Source: Coenobita brevimanus (lineage: Eukaryota > Arthropoda > Malacostraca > Decapoda > Coenobitidae). From it: DNA of 64,000 nucleotides. A program made the translations under genes and the position numbers. The notes under the pieces are model-generated. The model was not told where the DNA came from, did not search any database, and saw only the letters and a program-made list of their open reading frames with translations. Numbering within the stretch: the stretch's first letter is position 1; each line of letters opens with the position of its first letter. The stretch is taken from contig CM064663.1 in the NCBI GenBank assembly GCA_032717465.1, forward strand, positions 14,324,989 to 14,388,988. Reading direction: 5' to 3'. This document shows positions 1-11,970 of this stretch, piece by piece.

Positions 1-8
1 TTTTTTTT

Positions 9-20
9 CTCTCTCTCTCT

Positions 21-67
<47 letters not shown>
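9..67. repeat. (CT)n/(TG)n microsatellite
   Basis: A short CT run is followed by about 22 TG dinucleotides. Open frames reading Cys-Val-Cys-Val here are artefacts of the repeat. The tract abuts a ~115-bp repeat that is seen again, inverted and again next to a dinucleotide tract, at 16692-16812. Confidence 0.97.
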
Positions 68-71
<4 letters not shown>

Positions 72-182
72 CCCCTAGCATCTACTGCTGGGTTGGCATC
101 GTCACAGAAGGAAAATTGGTGCACGCTTCTTGGTGTCTGCGCACTCGTGCGTATTCTGAGAGAATATGGGGCAGTGCGTGGA
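66..182 (+). repeat. ~115-bp microsatellite-associated repeat, copy 1
   Basis: This block begins 'tagatcccctagca' and runs through 'gaaggaaaattggtg' and 'cgtattctgag' to 'ggggcagtg'. The reverse complement of 16692-16812 carries the same ordered words with scattered differences, so the two are copies of one dispersed repeat. No coding potential is visible. It may be a fragment of a SINE or of a LINE untranslated region; I do not recognise the family. Confidence 0.7.
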
Positions 183-439
183 TGGTATCGAGAGTTGCCA
201 TATGCCCCTATTTCCCATACAAATTTCAGCCACCTACTCCTCTTGGCGCAGTTTTGGTATACTTTTGAAAATATCGCTCATTTGAGACCTATCGCTTTCG
301 ACTCTGATAAGTCCCAAATGAGGCCTATCGCTCTCAACGGGTTAATATGAAATCATGTTTCCCTTGTTTTTCAGGACCAGTCGGCTGTGTCTTGGCATAG
401 AATCACTTAGATCTCTAAGGTAATTTAAGGACACTTCTT
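183..439. other. Unassigned spacer
   Basis: No gene is visible. The phrase 'gaggcctatcgctctcaacgggttaa' region near 322-346 contains a near-repeat of the preceding 'gagacctatcgctttcgac' and ends in CGGGTTAA, the same pattern as the right ends of the piggyBac elements here. It could be the end of another TTAA element whose other half lies outside the window. This is inference only. Confidence 0.3.
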
Positions 440-1363
440 TGCACCAAACATTTATCAGTTCAGTCTTGAGGTAGTCCAGAGTGGGTGTCTTCTTCTCTGC
501 CATATTTTCTTCATCTTTGCCCAGCAGTTTTCTATCGGATTTAGATCCGGACTCTTGCCAGGCCAGTCAAGGACCTCAATACGATTATTCTGAAGCCATT
601 TTGTCACCTTTCCTGACTTGTGACATCGAGCTAAATCGTGCATGAAAAAATCGCACCCATGAATAGCAAAAAAAATTAACAAATGATCTTTCAGAACTTG
701 AATGAACCAGCCACCATTCATCATCAAGTCCTTAGGAAGAAAGTAGAGGCCTCACCTTCCCATTTCACCGTAGAAACACCCCCATACCATTACTGATTGT
801 GGGTGCTTAACAGTCGGCACTGTGTAAGCAGGATCATATCGACTATGGGAGGCAGGACCATGAACCTTGGCAGAATGCACTTGGAACATTTGAAATGTGC
901 ATTCATCGGAAAACATAACTTTTCTCCACTCATCCGATGTCCAGTGTGCATTCTTGGCATACTGAATGCGCTGCTTCTTCATGCAGTCAGTGAGAAGCGG
1001 TTTCTGTGGTGTGGCTTGGCAAAACCAGCTCCTTCTGCAAATGGTGTTGGATAGCTTGAATTGAGGCGTCGTGTAACAGCTGCGAATGCGTTCTCTTCAA
1101 TTCTGCTGCTGTTAGTCGAGGATTCTTGATTACTTCCCTCGTCAGAAGCGTATCTGTACCTCTAGAAGTCGTCCTCTTCTTTCCACCACCATGCTTGTGC
1201 TCTGGTATGGCATCAGGTGGCAGGCCGCCACAGCAGCAAGAATCTTCATGATGGTCGATTTTGCGCCTCCAGTACATTCACAAATCTTGTTGATAGAGAC
1301 AATATCCTGACTCCATGCAATGATACGGACCCTCTCATCCCTCAAGTAGTACTTTCCAGGCAT
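440..1363 (-). pseudogene. Tc1/mariner transposase pseudogene
   Basis: Four reading-frame pieces on the minus strand line up in order with a Tc1-like transposase. The start ATG is at 1363. An N-terminal helix-turn-helix region (near 1363-1260) comes first. It is followed by a basic linker with a GGGKKRTT-type stretch, the first catalytic Asp in FSDECTF (about 905), the second in FFMHDLARCH (about 640), and the Glu in KSPDLNPIENCW (about 535). The spacing and the PDLNPIE block are diagnostic of the DD34E family. Frameshifts near 1280-1200, 985 and 730 break the frame, so no active protein can be made. Its length is close to the usual 340 codons. I did not find convincing terminal inverted repeats. 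Confidence 0.85.
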
Positions 1364-1429
1364 GACAACTTGGTTCGAGGAAAATAACAGGGCAATCATT
1401 AATGTATACGAAAAAATTGGAAAGTGCAA

Positions 1430-1664
1430 GCTCGGAGCAACAGAAACATATACTCCGACTCTCGCTTCTGGGCAAGCACTGACGTGCTGAGTGTTTCACC
1501 ATCTCCCGCCTAAACCAGAGGAGTTGCCAGTTACTTCTTGCCCCAAAAATTCACTTCGTAGAGGTGGAAACACAAAGCAAAGACAGACAACTCTCCCATA
1601 GCAATTCTGTGTGTAGGTCCTAAGTCAATTTGCAGTGGGTGTAAATATTTGCTGCTTGAGGGAC
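1430..1664. other. Unassigned spacer between Tc1 relic and LINE
   Basis: About 235 bases with no gene visible. This is where the 5' flank and left terminus of the Tc1-like element would be expected, and where the adjoining LINE (whose RT domain is missing) stops. The boundary between the two elements is not resolved. Confidence 0.4.
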
Positions 1665-2710
1665 CAGGTCTAGAGTTTCCTTGGTAAATAAAAATATTTT
1701 TTTACGATTGAGTACATTTCTCTACCTTCACTGGTTATGTCACCTGATTCTGTTGTGAGAGGTCGTATCCTATCTTTAAGTTTTGTATGGTATATGTGAT
1801 AAAAACCCTTGGAGTGTTCTTTCGATTCATTAGCAAGCTTAATTTCATAACTTCTCTTTATTTTCCATATCTCCCTCTTTACTTCTCTATTCAGAATCGC
1901 GTACCGGTTATGTAAGTGTTCCTCTCCACGTTTTATTTTTCTACATATTCCTTTCCTTTCGCCTATGAGAGATTTTAATGTGTTGTTTAACCATCTTGGG
2001 TCTGAATTATTCGTTCTTAACGGTTTTGAAGGGAAATAACTATCTTGGCCTCCGTGTGCTATATTTACTAACTCATTATATTTCTCACACTCCGAACGGC
2101 TGCTTGGTAGTGGACCTGAGATAATTCCCATCACTTAAACTACACTCCCACCTTTCCCAGAAGCTGGCACACGTTCCCACCCGTTTCCTTCCCCTCACCT
2201 ATGACGTGGGATACCCCACTGACCTGGCTCTCCCTAAAGTACTTGGTCTCCTTATGGAATATCGTTCTAAAATAAGCTCTTAATTCATCAAATTCTCCTA
2301 CACGAAAATTAGGAACGATGGAGGGATTTTCAGTAGACAGACATACCAAATAAATTTGAATTTAATTTCTTCATGATTGGTATTACCAAGTCGTTCAACG
2401 CATTCACTTACCGTGCCCCTAGATACTTTAATGTCTGCTTTATTGTAACAGTTTATTGAATACACTACATAAATAGCTACCACGCCCCCTTTTCTTCTCA
2501 GACACTTTGACACAATAATATTATAGCCATTTATCTGTTATTCTGCTAAAAATTCTCGAGTGTCTGTATTCATCCAAGTTTCACTAATAACAGCAATGTC
2601 TATTTTCTCTGTAGAAATTAAAGCCGTCAAGTAATCCATTTTATTACGTAAACTCCTGCTGTTTGTGTAGTACATGTTCAGGTTATAAAGAGTAGATGTA
2701 CCTCTACCTT
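1665..2710 (-). pseudogene. CR1-like LINE ORF2: endonuclease and linker, RT absent
   Basis: On the minus strand the sequence from about 2700 down encodes the start of an apurinic-type endonuclease: an NLNMYYTNSRSLRNKMD block, then IDIAVISETWMNT (conserved catalytic Glu in the SETW motif), then RRKGGVVAIYV near 2500. Stops and frameshifts follow. The 154-codon open frame 2134-1670 matches the endonuclease-to-RT linker of CR1/L2-type LINEs (SDPRWLNNTLKSLI, then basic helices ending in MYSIVKKYF). The reverse transcriptase expected next is missing; the sequence stops matching near 1665, close to the Tc1 relic. It follows ORF1 at 3829-3021 in the right order. Confidence 0.75.
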
Positions 2711-3020
2711 GGGACTTACTATTTTATAATTTGTTACTAACTGGGAACTCCTTACTATACTAATATAACAGTTGTTTTGTACTATCACAAATCGCTCCTT
2801 AATCATCGCTTATTCTCTTCTCTGTCATCCCCTGCTCTTTTTGAGGTGCATGAGTGGATGTATCTACACTGATGGTTAAACTGTTGTTCTTACTTTTGCA
2901 AGTCTTGCTGCATCTTTCCAAACCTGACGATAATGATTTCTTAGTGTAGTTGCTGTAACTTCCTGTACATATAATTCTCAACCTCGAAAAAAAAAAGAAC
3001 TTACTCCCTATCTATCATTC

Positions 3021-3829
3021 TAGCTGAAACAGTAACTCCCTGCCTACTAAGATGAGTCCCATCCCAAATATGCATGGCACTCCATCCATAAAACTGGTGC
3101 CAGCTGTCTATGAGTGGTACTGCATTATCTTTGCAATACCTTCCAAGACGGCAATCAAAACCTATCTCCCTGCTCAACTATTCCCTCCCAACTCCCCTCC
3201 TAGGCAAATCACCGAGTACTACAGGGGTCCCTCCCCTCTCCCTAACCTTCTCCAACATAACCTTGTACTGCTGCCACAGTACCTCACTCTTACGCCTACC
3301 AGTATCATTGCCTCCTACACTGAGGCACACAGTGGGTTTGCCTCCTCTATCTTTCATGATAGCTGAAATTTTTTCTGTCACATTACCCTTCCTGGCCCCT
3401 GGAAGTCACACATGTTTAGTGAGTGGAGTATATATTGCTCTGTTTAGATATCTTACCCGAAATACTCCAACAATGAGAACATTTTCTTACCTTTCTTGAT
3501 CTATGTATACTTACCTGTACGGGAAGTTTTCTCACCGTCCTTCTCCTCTACTGTACTTCTTTCTTTGCCTTCCCTTCAAATTCGTCACGTAGTGTGTCGA
3601 ATCCATTTGTGCTTTTTTCTCCACTTGTTTCGTAAGGGTGCACCCTTGTGAATAAGTGTCCAACCTTCAGCCTTTTATTTTCTCTCCTCCAATACCTCAA
3701 ACAATACCCTCATTTGTGAATTCTGCTGAGAACCTATACTTCCCATTTCAGTTTGGAAAGTTTTTCCTTTAACTTAGAGTAGTCCTCAAAACTTGCAGCG
3801 AGGACAAAACTCTCCATAGAGAAAGCCAT
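3021..3829 (-). pseudogene. CR1-like LINE ORF1 with decayed SGNH esterase domain
   Basis: A start ATG at 3829 (minus) opens a frame with a charged Lys/Leu/Glu helix (EDYSKLKEKLSKLKW), a probable coiled coil as in LINE ORF1 proteins. A stop follows after about 31 codons. Further on, VLIVGVFRVRYLNR (about 3480) sits where esterases have block I (GDS). VCLSVGGNDTG (about 3320) is block III with its GxND, and a C-terminal DGTHL (about 3060) is block V with the catalytic Asp and His. In-frame stops lie at about 3410 and 3180. CR1-type LINEs are known to carry an SGNH-hydrolase domain in ORF1. The nucleophile serine motif has decayed to GVF, so the domain would be inactive even without the stops. 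Confidence 0.7.
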
Positions 3830-3850
3830 CATGTACAAATTCACACAAAG

Positions 3851-4545
3851 GTAGCACAGGTCTCTACAATACACTAGCACAACACAATCATATATCACTA
3901 CAACATACTAGCAGAGCACTATCACAGGTCACTACAACACACTAGCAGAACACTATCACAGGTCACCACAACACACTAGCAGAACACTATCACAGGTCAC
4001 TAGCAGAACACTATCACAGGTCACCACAACACACTAGCAGAACACTATCACAGGTCACTACAACACACTAGCAGAACACTATCACAGGTCACCACAACAC
4101 ACTAGCAGAACACTATCACAGGTCACTACAACACACTAGAACAACACTATCACAGGTCACTACAACACACTAGCACAACACTATCACAGGTCACTACAAC
4201 ACACTAGCACAACACTATCACAGGTCACTACAACACACTAGCACAACACTATCACAGGTCACTACAACACACTAGCACAACACTATCACAGGTCACTACA
4301 ACACACTAGCACAACACTATCACAGGTCACTACAACACACTAGCACAACACTATCACAGGTCACTACAACACACTAGCACAACACTATCACAGGTCACTA
4401 CAACACACTAGCACAACACTATCACAGGTCACTACAACACACTAGCACAACACTATCACAGGTCACTACAACACACTAGCACAACACTATCACAGGTCAC
4501 CACAACACACAAGAACAACACTATCACAGGTCACTAAACTCACTG
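3851..4545. repeat. 34-bp minisatellite
   Basis: About 20 head-to-tail copies of a 34-base unit, best written as 'cacaacactatcacaggtca' followed by 'ctacaacacactag'. The first and last copies are degenerate. Left-hand copies carry 'agcagaac', and right-hand copies are near-identical with 'agcacaac', so the right half was homogenised more recently. One unit near 3995 is shortened. It ends about 30 bases from the 3' end of piggyBac copy A. Confidence 0.97.
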
Positions 4546-4575
4546 GCAAGTCTCACAACAGGTGAGTACAGCTAG

Positions 4576-7500
4576 TTAACCCGTCACGTCCCGAGGTTTT
4601 CCGCACCTCTGACATCCCCCACTCCCGAGCTATTTTGGAAAAAAAAATTTTTGGCTAAAACTTCCGCTTTGGTTGAGAAACAAAGGAAAATCACCAAGAA
4701 AGGGCTTACCGTGGTCTATAAGTGGTCAGAACAGGTGAGGTCCCCCGCGCCAGGTATCGTATTCTATCATTGACGTGTGAAGTGCTCACGTTTTCTATGG
4801 TAGGAAATATTGGGAGAAACAACACACAACACCTCTATATTTATTGAATTTGAACTAATAAACAATAACAGTAACAATATAATGGATTTCAGACACATAT
4901 ATATGAAAAATAAGCATTGTACCATCGCGCGAGCATAGCGAGTTAGTTCCGAGTCGTAACATGCTAAATGCTAAGTTTCTTGTATCAGTCAACATATCAT
5001 TTTTTCTACTTGTATACTTCTGTTTTAATGACATTTTACCTATTTTTACTATTTGTAAATGTTTTCAGCTGTTTTCATTCATTATGATGACATGCAGCAT
5101 AAGTTTAGCGCACATCAGCTTACTAAGCGCACTCGCTATGACTCGTATTTCAACATACCCAATTGTTTTATCACTTTCCTAGTATTTTTCCTTTACGTAG
5201 AACTTTTCCTCCACCACTGTAAATGTTTTAAATTATTTACATTCATTACGAGGGCATTTAGGGATATGCTAGCGCATATTCACGTAGCAAGCACAATCTC
5301 AAACATTCGTGTTTCATCTTCTACTTTATTTTTTCACTCCAATTATACTTTCCCACTTACATTACACACGATTACACCCCTATACTGCACTATACATAGT
5401 TACTGGCATTATTTATTCAAATGAGCATCAGAATATTGCATGAAAATACCCTCACAATGAATGTTTCGACCAACATAATACTCAAACACTTACATACAAA
5501 TTCTTCACATATATTACACACTTTCCCACTTGTTGACTTCTATTTTCATAATTACGGGCCTTATTCATTCAACTGAGCGTCAGGATATCGCATCTCTATA
5601 CACACGCTAGGAATATTTTGACTTAGATTATATTTCAGCACTTACAATAATTTGAACTTATATTATACCCGTTTGCATTTCCAATAATAATAATTACATA
5701 TTTACGGGCCTTATTTATTGCACTGAGCGACAAAATATGGAATCATAAAACCCTCGCTAGGTATGTTTCCACTTACAGCATATTTATACACTTACATACA
5801 ATTTTTGCACTTATGTTATACCCGTATGCACTTTATACTAATATTTTCAGATCAACATCACTGATAATTTCACTGAGCATCTGTTTGTCGCATTTACTTC
5901 ATAATTTCAGTGTCCTATCGCATTCACACCATATTAGAATTGCATCAAGGTGTGATATTCGCTGAAACATGGGTGAATACAGAGACCCACGTCACACTAC
6001 ACGCACTCATAGCGGGTGTCCTTCCTTTGTGTCGTGAGTCTCACCTGGGAATTGCTACACACGTGACACCTGCGTTGGGGCCTAGGTCTGTTTGGCTGGG
6101 GAGGGATAGGAGTGGGGAAATGGCGGCCGGATATTCTCAGGGGAGTTTGGGCAATAGGGGTAGTGCGGGTGTGATGTTGGGGTCTTTCAACAGCATAACG
6201 TGCAAACATCTCTCTTGTGAGCTCCCTCACAAACCCTTCAAAGGTTTCCTGAACTCCTGTTGTCATGGCGTGAAGGTGGTGGCAATTCAGAGCAGTGATG
6301 TCTAGCAAGTGAAAGAACAGTTTCTTATACCACTTCATCGTGGTCCTGGCACACTCTACCGTCGATATCATGGAGTCTGACTGGTCCACCAGGCACATGT
6401 TTATGTTATAGTCCATGACACAGGTTTCCAAATGTGATGCCTGTTCTCGCTCCGGTAATCAACAGAATCAGTACAGTGCATCAAGGGGCAGTGAACCATT
6501 GACATGAGGCTTACTTCTCTATTGTGGTTCCACACAGTTGCAAGGATGTTGTTGGCTTTGAAGAAGACAACCTCATTCCTGTCAAGTTTCCGCCCTACCT
6601 TGGCCATGTGATGCCGGTTCACCTTCACGGTTCCACAGACTCCCGTTTCATGCATGTGAAGATAACGAGCGAGAAGAGGGCTACTGTACCAGTTGTCCAG
6701 GTAGAGGACGTGACCACGATGAAGGTAGTCTTCTTTCATTGTCTTTATCACTGCTCCCGACAGTCCAATACTCCGATCTTCTATTATGTCTGTCTGTGCA
6801 CCGGTGTACAAGACTATGTCTTGCACGTATCCAGTCCTACAGTCGCACGTAACAAAGATCTTGAACCCAAAACGGTGCCTTTTGCTGGGTATATACTGCC
6901 TAAATGAAATATTACCTCTCCACAACACAAGACTCTCGTCTATGACGTGGTCTCTATAGGGATAAAATGACGAACAAAATGTTTGCCTCAGGTGATCAAA
7001 GACCAACCTAAATCGCCTCATCTTATCTGTGTCGTTCGCATTTGCAGGATCATGAGCATCAAAGAAATGGAGGCAACTTAGAATTTGTTGAAAACGATTA
7101 CGGCTCATGACTTCCCCAAATACTGGGGTAAACATAACAGTGTCCCTTGTCCAGTAAGCCGGAATTCTGTTTTTTTGTATAATACCCATCAAAAGGACCA
7201 GGTCAAAAACTAGAAACATTTCTGAAAGGGAGACAGGGTAATCATATATGATAGAATGCCTACTCCTTGTTCCCAATCTTTCACTCTCAAGGCGCTGGGT
7301 GCTTGCAAAAAGGTTGGTTTGGTAAACAATCTGCTCCACGAATGCCTCACGAAAAAACAGGTGGAAAAACTCCAACCTGGTGGAGTTACGGTGAATTCCG
7401 GGAGCAATGCAGCCAGAGTGCCCCTGCTCAGTGAAGGGGCGAATGAGGGGAGAAAAATCACTCCCATCCTCCCAATTCCATCCCACAAATCCCTCGTCCC

Positions 7501-8674
7501 CATCATCCCCATCACCGCCTTCATCTGGGTGGGGGAGGAGATGCTGGTGGGGGAGGTTGGGGAGAAGGATTGCGGAGGGCTTCCCCACTCTCACTCCTCT
7601 TCCCTCTGCCTTTACCCTTTCCCTTTCCCTTACCCTTACGGCCTTGAGGAACATTAGGGGGCTGTGGGGATGAAGTTGGTGAATATTGGGGAGCATAAGA
7701 CGTGCTGGGGAGTGGTTCCTCCCTACCTTCTCCCTCCATGACAACACCACGTGATTTTTCACGCACCCTAACTCGCCCACGTGTTTGGGGATATTGGGGA
7801 ACATAAGACGTGCTTGGGAGCGGTTCCTCCCCACCTTCCCCCTCGATCACAACCCCATGTGATACAGAACACACCTGCACTCGCCCACGTGATACACCCC
7901 GCCGCCTCACACTACCTAGGGAGAGCAATGACTCACTCACACCACTCTCACTTTCCATACTCCTCCCTGCACTTTCCCTTTCACTCCCCACTCCCTCCAC
8001 GGCACTTCCTAACTCCCCAAAGAAAATACTAGGCCCATACCTGCTCGTCCGACATGGTGTGCGCTCGGGGCCACGATGAGTAATTACCTCATGTCCATAC
8101 CACGTGGCAGTACGTCCCACGACTCCTTCATCATCCTCGTTCTCATCATCGAATTCGGGTTCCACATCACGTTGGGGCTGGGCATAGGATGTTGCACATG
8201 GTTTCTTGGCCGGCTGCCCCTCTCTAGCAGCACAGTAAGTCACTTACTACCGCTTCCGGGGGGACGGGACTTCTTCATCACTGCTGGTGGTTTCCTCCTC
8301 CTCTGGCTGCACATAATCTTTATCAACAACCTCGTCGTCCAGTGGGGAATCACTGTCGCCTGTTAAGGCATCCAGGGTGGCTTGAATTTCGACCTCTGAG
8401 AGACCTCTCGTAGCCATGACTGAGCAGAACCGTTGCTAACAGGTGAGTGGACGAGCCGCGGGTTAGCGCGGGTCCCGCGGGGTCGCCGAGTGTCCCCACC
8501 TGGTGGCAGGTAGGGGAAGGTCAAGCGAGGATACGTACCGAAAACTAAGCGCGAAATTTGAAAATTGTCAAAATTATGCACTTTGCAATTGCACGACGTA
8601 CCGGTACATCACCGGGACTGGCAAATGCAAAACGTTGCAATGTACCCATATGTCGACGGGACGGGGTGGGTTAA
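4576..8674 (-). mobile_element. piggyBac element, copy A
   Basis: The element is bounded by TTAA at 4576-4579 and 8671-8674, the obligatory piggyBac target. The left end reads TTAACCCGTCACGTCCCG. The right end, reverse-complemented, reads TTAACCCACCCCGTCCCG, so the termini are imperfect inverted repeats. Inside, on the minus strand, are a broken transposase (8417-6037) and then about 1.4 kb of A/T-rich 3' region with the recurrent phrase 'ctgagcrtc..atat' (reverse complement of the tandem units in copies B and C). Its 3' terminal 110 bases and those of copy B (45300-45527) are nearly the same sequence in opposite orientation. Confidence 0.93.
6037..8417 (-). pseudogene. piggyBac transposase, copy A (broken)
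   Basis: The ATG is at 8417. The N-terminus is acidic (GDSDSPLDDEVVDKDY). Two adjacent stop codons lie at 8249-8244. The frame then reopens through an E/G/P-rich segment with a 36-residue tandem repeat and a Gly-Lys run, shifts frame near 7540, and continues through the DDE core: VIDESLVLWRG (first Asp), LYLDNWYSSP (second Asp). A second frameshift near 6425 precedes LVDQSDSM (third Asp) and the C-terminal cysteine-rich domain (CHVCSNS...). Compared with copy B, the catalytic residues are kept, so decay is by the stops and shifts. It cannot encode an active enzyme. Confidence 0.92.
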
Positions 8675-8756
8675 ATCAAGATCGCCAGGAGACATCTGAA
8701 CAGACTGACCTCATGTGAGCGACTGCCGACTGACCTCACGTGTATCTCTCTCTCTT

Positions 8757-8844
<88 letters not shown>

Positions 8845-8847
8845 ATG

Positions 8848-8928
<81 letters not shown>

Positions 8929-8931
8929 ATA

Positions 8932-9022
<91 letters not shown>
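8757..9022. repeat. Long interrupted (TA)n microsatellite
   Basis: About 265 bases of TA interrupted by repeated GATGATAA and GATGATGATAA blocks near 8790, 8840 and 8924. It ends in 'taatcatcatcatcc', which is the 3' terminus of the family II LINE that follows on the minus strand, so the tract is probably the expanded tail of that LINE. Confidence 0.97.
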
Positions 9023-9024
<2 letters not shown>

Positions 9025-9980
9025 CATCATCATCCGGACCTCCTTTCTCACCCAAGCACAGGGTGAGGAGTAGCAATGTCCAGACAGCGCAAATTTGCCC
9101 AATCCTGTGGGCCATGCTTCTATTCACTCATTATTCATGCCCCCGAAATCCTGGCTCTATCAGATATGCCAAAAACATTCACCACGTTCTGTAGCTTCAC
9201 ATAAATGTATCCAATTGAGTCAATCCGGATGCAGCCACGTTAAAAAGGGTGCCAAAATCCCTGATCATGCACTTCTCCTCACAACTTTCATCTACCCAGC
9301 TCGACCTCTTGTCAGTTCACTAGCCTCAATGACTTCCAAACCTCTCTTCCTCACACTCATCCACCATATCTCTCCACCTTCTCCTTGGCCTACCTCACCT
9401 CTTCCCTCCAAACTTGCTTAGATATACCCTTTTCACCACTCTGTTTTTATCCATTCTCTCCACATGACCATACCATCTCAGTACACTGTCTTCGATTCTG
9501 GTGTCCACCGACTTCCTCAGTCGACACCTTTAATGAATCACATTATTTCGTATCCTATCCACCCTCTGTACTCCACATACATTCCTCAGCAGTTCCATCT
9601 CCATTGCCTTTACTCTTGACTTTTCATTTTCATGCCACACCATAGCCTTACATCCATATGTTAAAGTTGGCACTAACACTCCCTCATGTAAGCCTCGTGC
9701 AACTGCAACATTCAAGCCTCTGTTTCTTATCAAGGCCTTCATTACACCAGCTACTTTTCTTCCTTGTGTCACTCTACTTTCAACTTCTTTTGCACATTTT
9801 CCCCTCTTTTCTATCACTGTACCCATGTATTTGAACTCTCTCACTAGTTCCAGTCTCTCCTCATTCACTGTAACATCACACTGAGAGTCAACTTCTCTCA
9901 CAATAACCATCACTTAACTCTTTTCTACATTTACTCTCAAGGCACGACGCTCACAGACATCAGCAATACTCTGCAATAGC
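9022..9980 (-). pseudogene. RTE-like LINE family II, copy 1: 3' part
   Basis: The minus strand encodes the post-RT C-terminal region: DVTVNEERLELVREFKYMG, VTQGRKVAGVMKALIRNRG, then the LTYGCKAMVWHE and LLRNVCGVQRVDRIRNN blocks typical of RTE-type LINEs. The open frame is 9913-9530, and the rest to 9022 is 3' end. It matches 39985-40920 closely. The upstream half lies at 14064-16131; the two were separated by insertion of a Jockey-like LINE at 9981. Confidence 0.85.
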
Positions 9981-10073
9981 CTTTTTTTTTTATGTGAGGA
10001 AGAAGGAACCGAAGGCAACGAGCCCACAAAACTGTTCCTTCCAAGAGAAAAACAATACAAGAGAGAGCCAAAT

Positions 10074-11970
10074 TCAAGATCCGGTCATTTCAAGATGCCT
10101 GGACACACTGCTTTTGAAAGACTGGAGATTATAGGAAGCAGGAAATACAGACAGAGGGAGACAGTTCCAGAGTTTATCTGTTGCATAATTGAAGGACTGG
10201 GAGTAACGGTTAACTCTTGCATTAGAGAGTTGGACAGAAAAGGTATGAAAGTTTGCTCCTAGACGGGTGCTTCGCGCCCGTCGTAGAGGTGGAGGAATGC
10301 ATGCAGACAGTTCAGAGGTGCAGTGACCATTGAAGTAGCGATCGAAAAGAGATAAGGTTCCAACAGTGCGGCGAGGAGACAGAGGTTGAAAGGAGTCATT
10401 AAGAGGAGGAGAGTTAATGAGGCAAAAGGCCTTTGACTCCCCTCTATTGAGAAGAGCTGTATGTGGGAAGCCTCCCCACAGATGAGAGTTATACTCTACA
10501 CAGGGGCGGATAAAATTGCTGTATAGAGTCAACAATTGTTCAGGGATAAAGAAGGAACGGAGTTGGCTTAGCACACCCAATTTCTTGGAAGCAGATTTTA
10601 CAAGAGATGTATTATGATCTTTCCAAGATATGTTCTGAGTAAATGAAACCTCGAGCATGTTCAAGGGTGATGCAGGATTAAGTTGAATATTATTAAACAT
10701 AAGTGGGTATACATGTTGAAGATTTTGCCGTGTTGATAGGTGCAAAAACTGAGTCTTTGATGCATTAAAAACAACAAGATTATTTTTACCCCAGTCAGAG
10801 ATACGAACCAAGTCAGACATTAGGTGTGCCATAGCCTCATTCCTTGTTTGTTGAAGTAACTGCTGAGATGGACGTTGCAGGAATCGAATGGAAACGTGAA
10901 GGGTGGAGTCATCAGCGTATGAGTGGATAGGGTTAGATGTACAGTTTAGAAGGTATTTGATGAATAAAAGGAAGAGAGTTGGTGATAGGACAGAGCCCTG
11001 AGGAACACCACTGTTAATAGATCTAGGAGAAGAACGATGGCAGTCTACAACAGCGGCTATAGAACGACCAGAAAGGAAGCTATAGATGAAGGCACAAATA
11101 GAAGGATAGAAACCGTAAGTGGGCAGTTTAGAAATTAAAGATTTATGCCAGACTCGATCGAAAGCCTTTGAGATGTCAAGTGCAATGGCAAAGCTTTTGC
11201 CAAAGTCTCGAAAGGAAGATGGCCAGGAGTCTGAAAGGTAGGTGAGAAGATCGCCAGTGGAGCGTCCCTGACAGAACCCATACTGACGATCAGAAAGAAG
11301 GTTGTGATAGGAAAGATGCTTTAAATATTCTCTATTAAGAATAGACTCAAAAACTTTTGAGATACAGGATGTTAAAGCATTTGGACGATAGTTAGAGGAT
11401 TGGGAATGGTCACCCTTCTTTGGGACGGGCTGAATGAGAGCAAACTTCCAGCAAGAAGGAAAGGTACAAGTTGATAGACAAAGGTGAATGAGTTTGCCTA
11501 GGCAGGGTGTAAGCACAGAAGAACAGTTCTTGAGAACAACAAGAGGGACTCCATCAGGCCCATATGCCGTGTTAGTATCGAGGCCTGTGATGGCAGACAA
11601 TACATCAGCTGATGAAATATTAATGTCAGCTATGAGGAAGTCAGAGGGGTGAAGTGATGAAGGAACAGCACCGGAATCGTTTAAGGTGGAATTGGAGGAG
11701 AAAGCCTGAGCGAAGAGATTTGCTTTATCAGTAGAAGAAATAGCTACAGAGCCATCAGAGTAGAAAAGAGGAGGGAAGGATGATGGGGTAAAGTTGTTAG
11801 TAAGGTGTTTGGCAAAGTGCCAGAAGGAGCGGGAAGAATTCGAGTAAGAGAGTTGAGAGCATTTAGTATGGATGAAGTTATTTTTAGCAGAGCGAAGAAC
11901 TGACTTAGCATGATTCCGGGCAGAAAAGTATAAAAGATGTGATTCAGGAGTGGGTTGGCTCCGGTACCTT
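10074..11970 (-). pseudogene. Jockey-like reverse transcriptase, mostly open
   Basis: A continuous 508-codon frame (11600-10074) starts inside RT. The same frame is open upstream to the TTAA element at 11970, giving about 630 codons. RT blocks in order: AYGPDGVPLVVLK; PVPKKGDHSQSSNYRP; ISKVFESILN; ALDISKAFDRVWH (first catalytic Asp); SGVPQGSVLSPTLFLLF; SYADDSTLHVS (YADD). A thumb and a C-terminal region ending in KSSVSRHLEMTGS follow. The active-site residues are intact, but the ORF is 5'-truncated and split, so it is a dead insertion. The poly(A) tail and YADD suit the Jockey/I group; the exact clade needs a tree. Confidence 0.88.

Noticed and set aside
3851..4545. Regularly spaced repeat that could suggest a CRISPR array
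   Set aside because: The 34-base units are directly abutting with no unique spacers, and the context is eukaryotic transposon DNA. It is a minisatellite.
5059..5424. 121-codon plus-strand frame (and 4961-5182)
   Set aside because: It lies in the A/T-rich 3' region of piggyBac copy A, opposite the transposase strand. The matching region in copy B has no such conserved frame.
7210..8366. Long plus-strand frames opposite the piggyBac transposase (also 42029-42848 minus and 37165-37777 minus)
   Set aside because: They mirror the G/C-rich transposase N-terminal region, lack domains, and recur opposite each piggyBac copy, so they are antisense shadows.
8671..9102. Long Tyr-Ile repeat open frames on both strands
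   Set aside because: They are translations of (TA)n in several frames and have no protein-like composition. The same applies near 16.2, 16.65, 17.55, 19.2, 34.9 and 54.4 kb and to Cys-Val and His-Thr frames in (TG)n/(CA)n.
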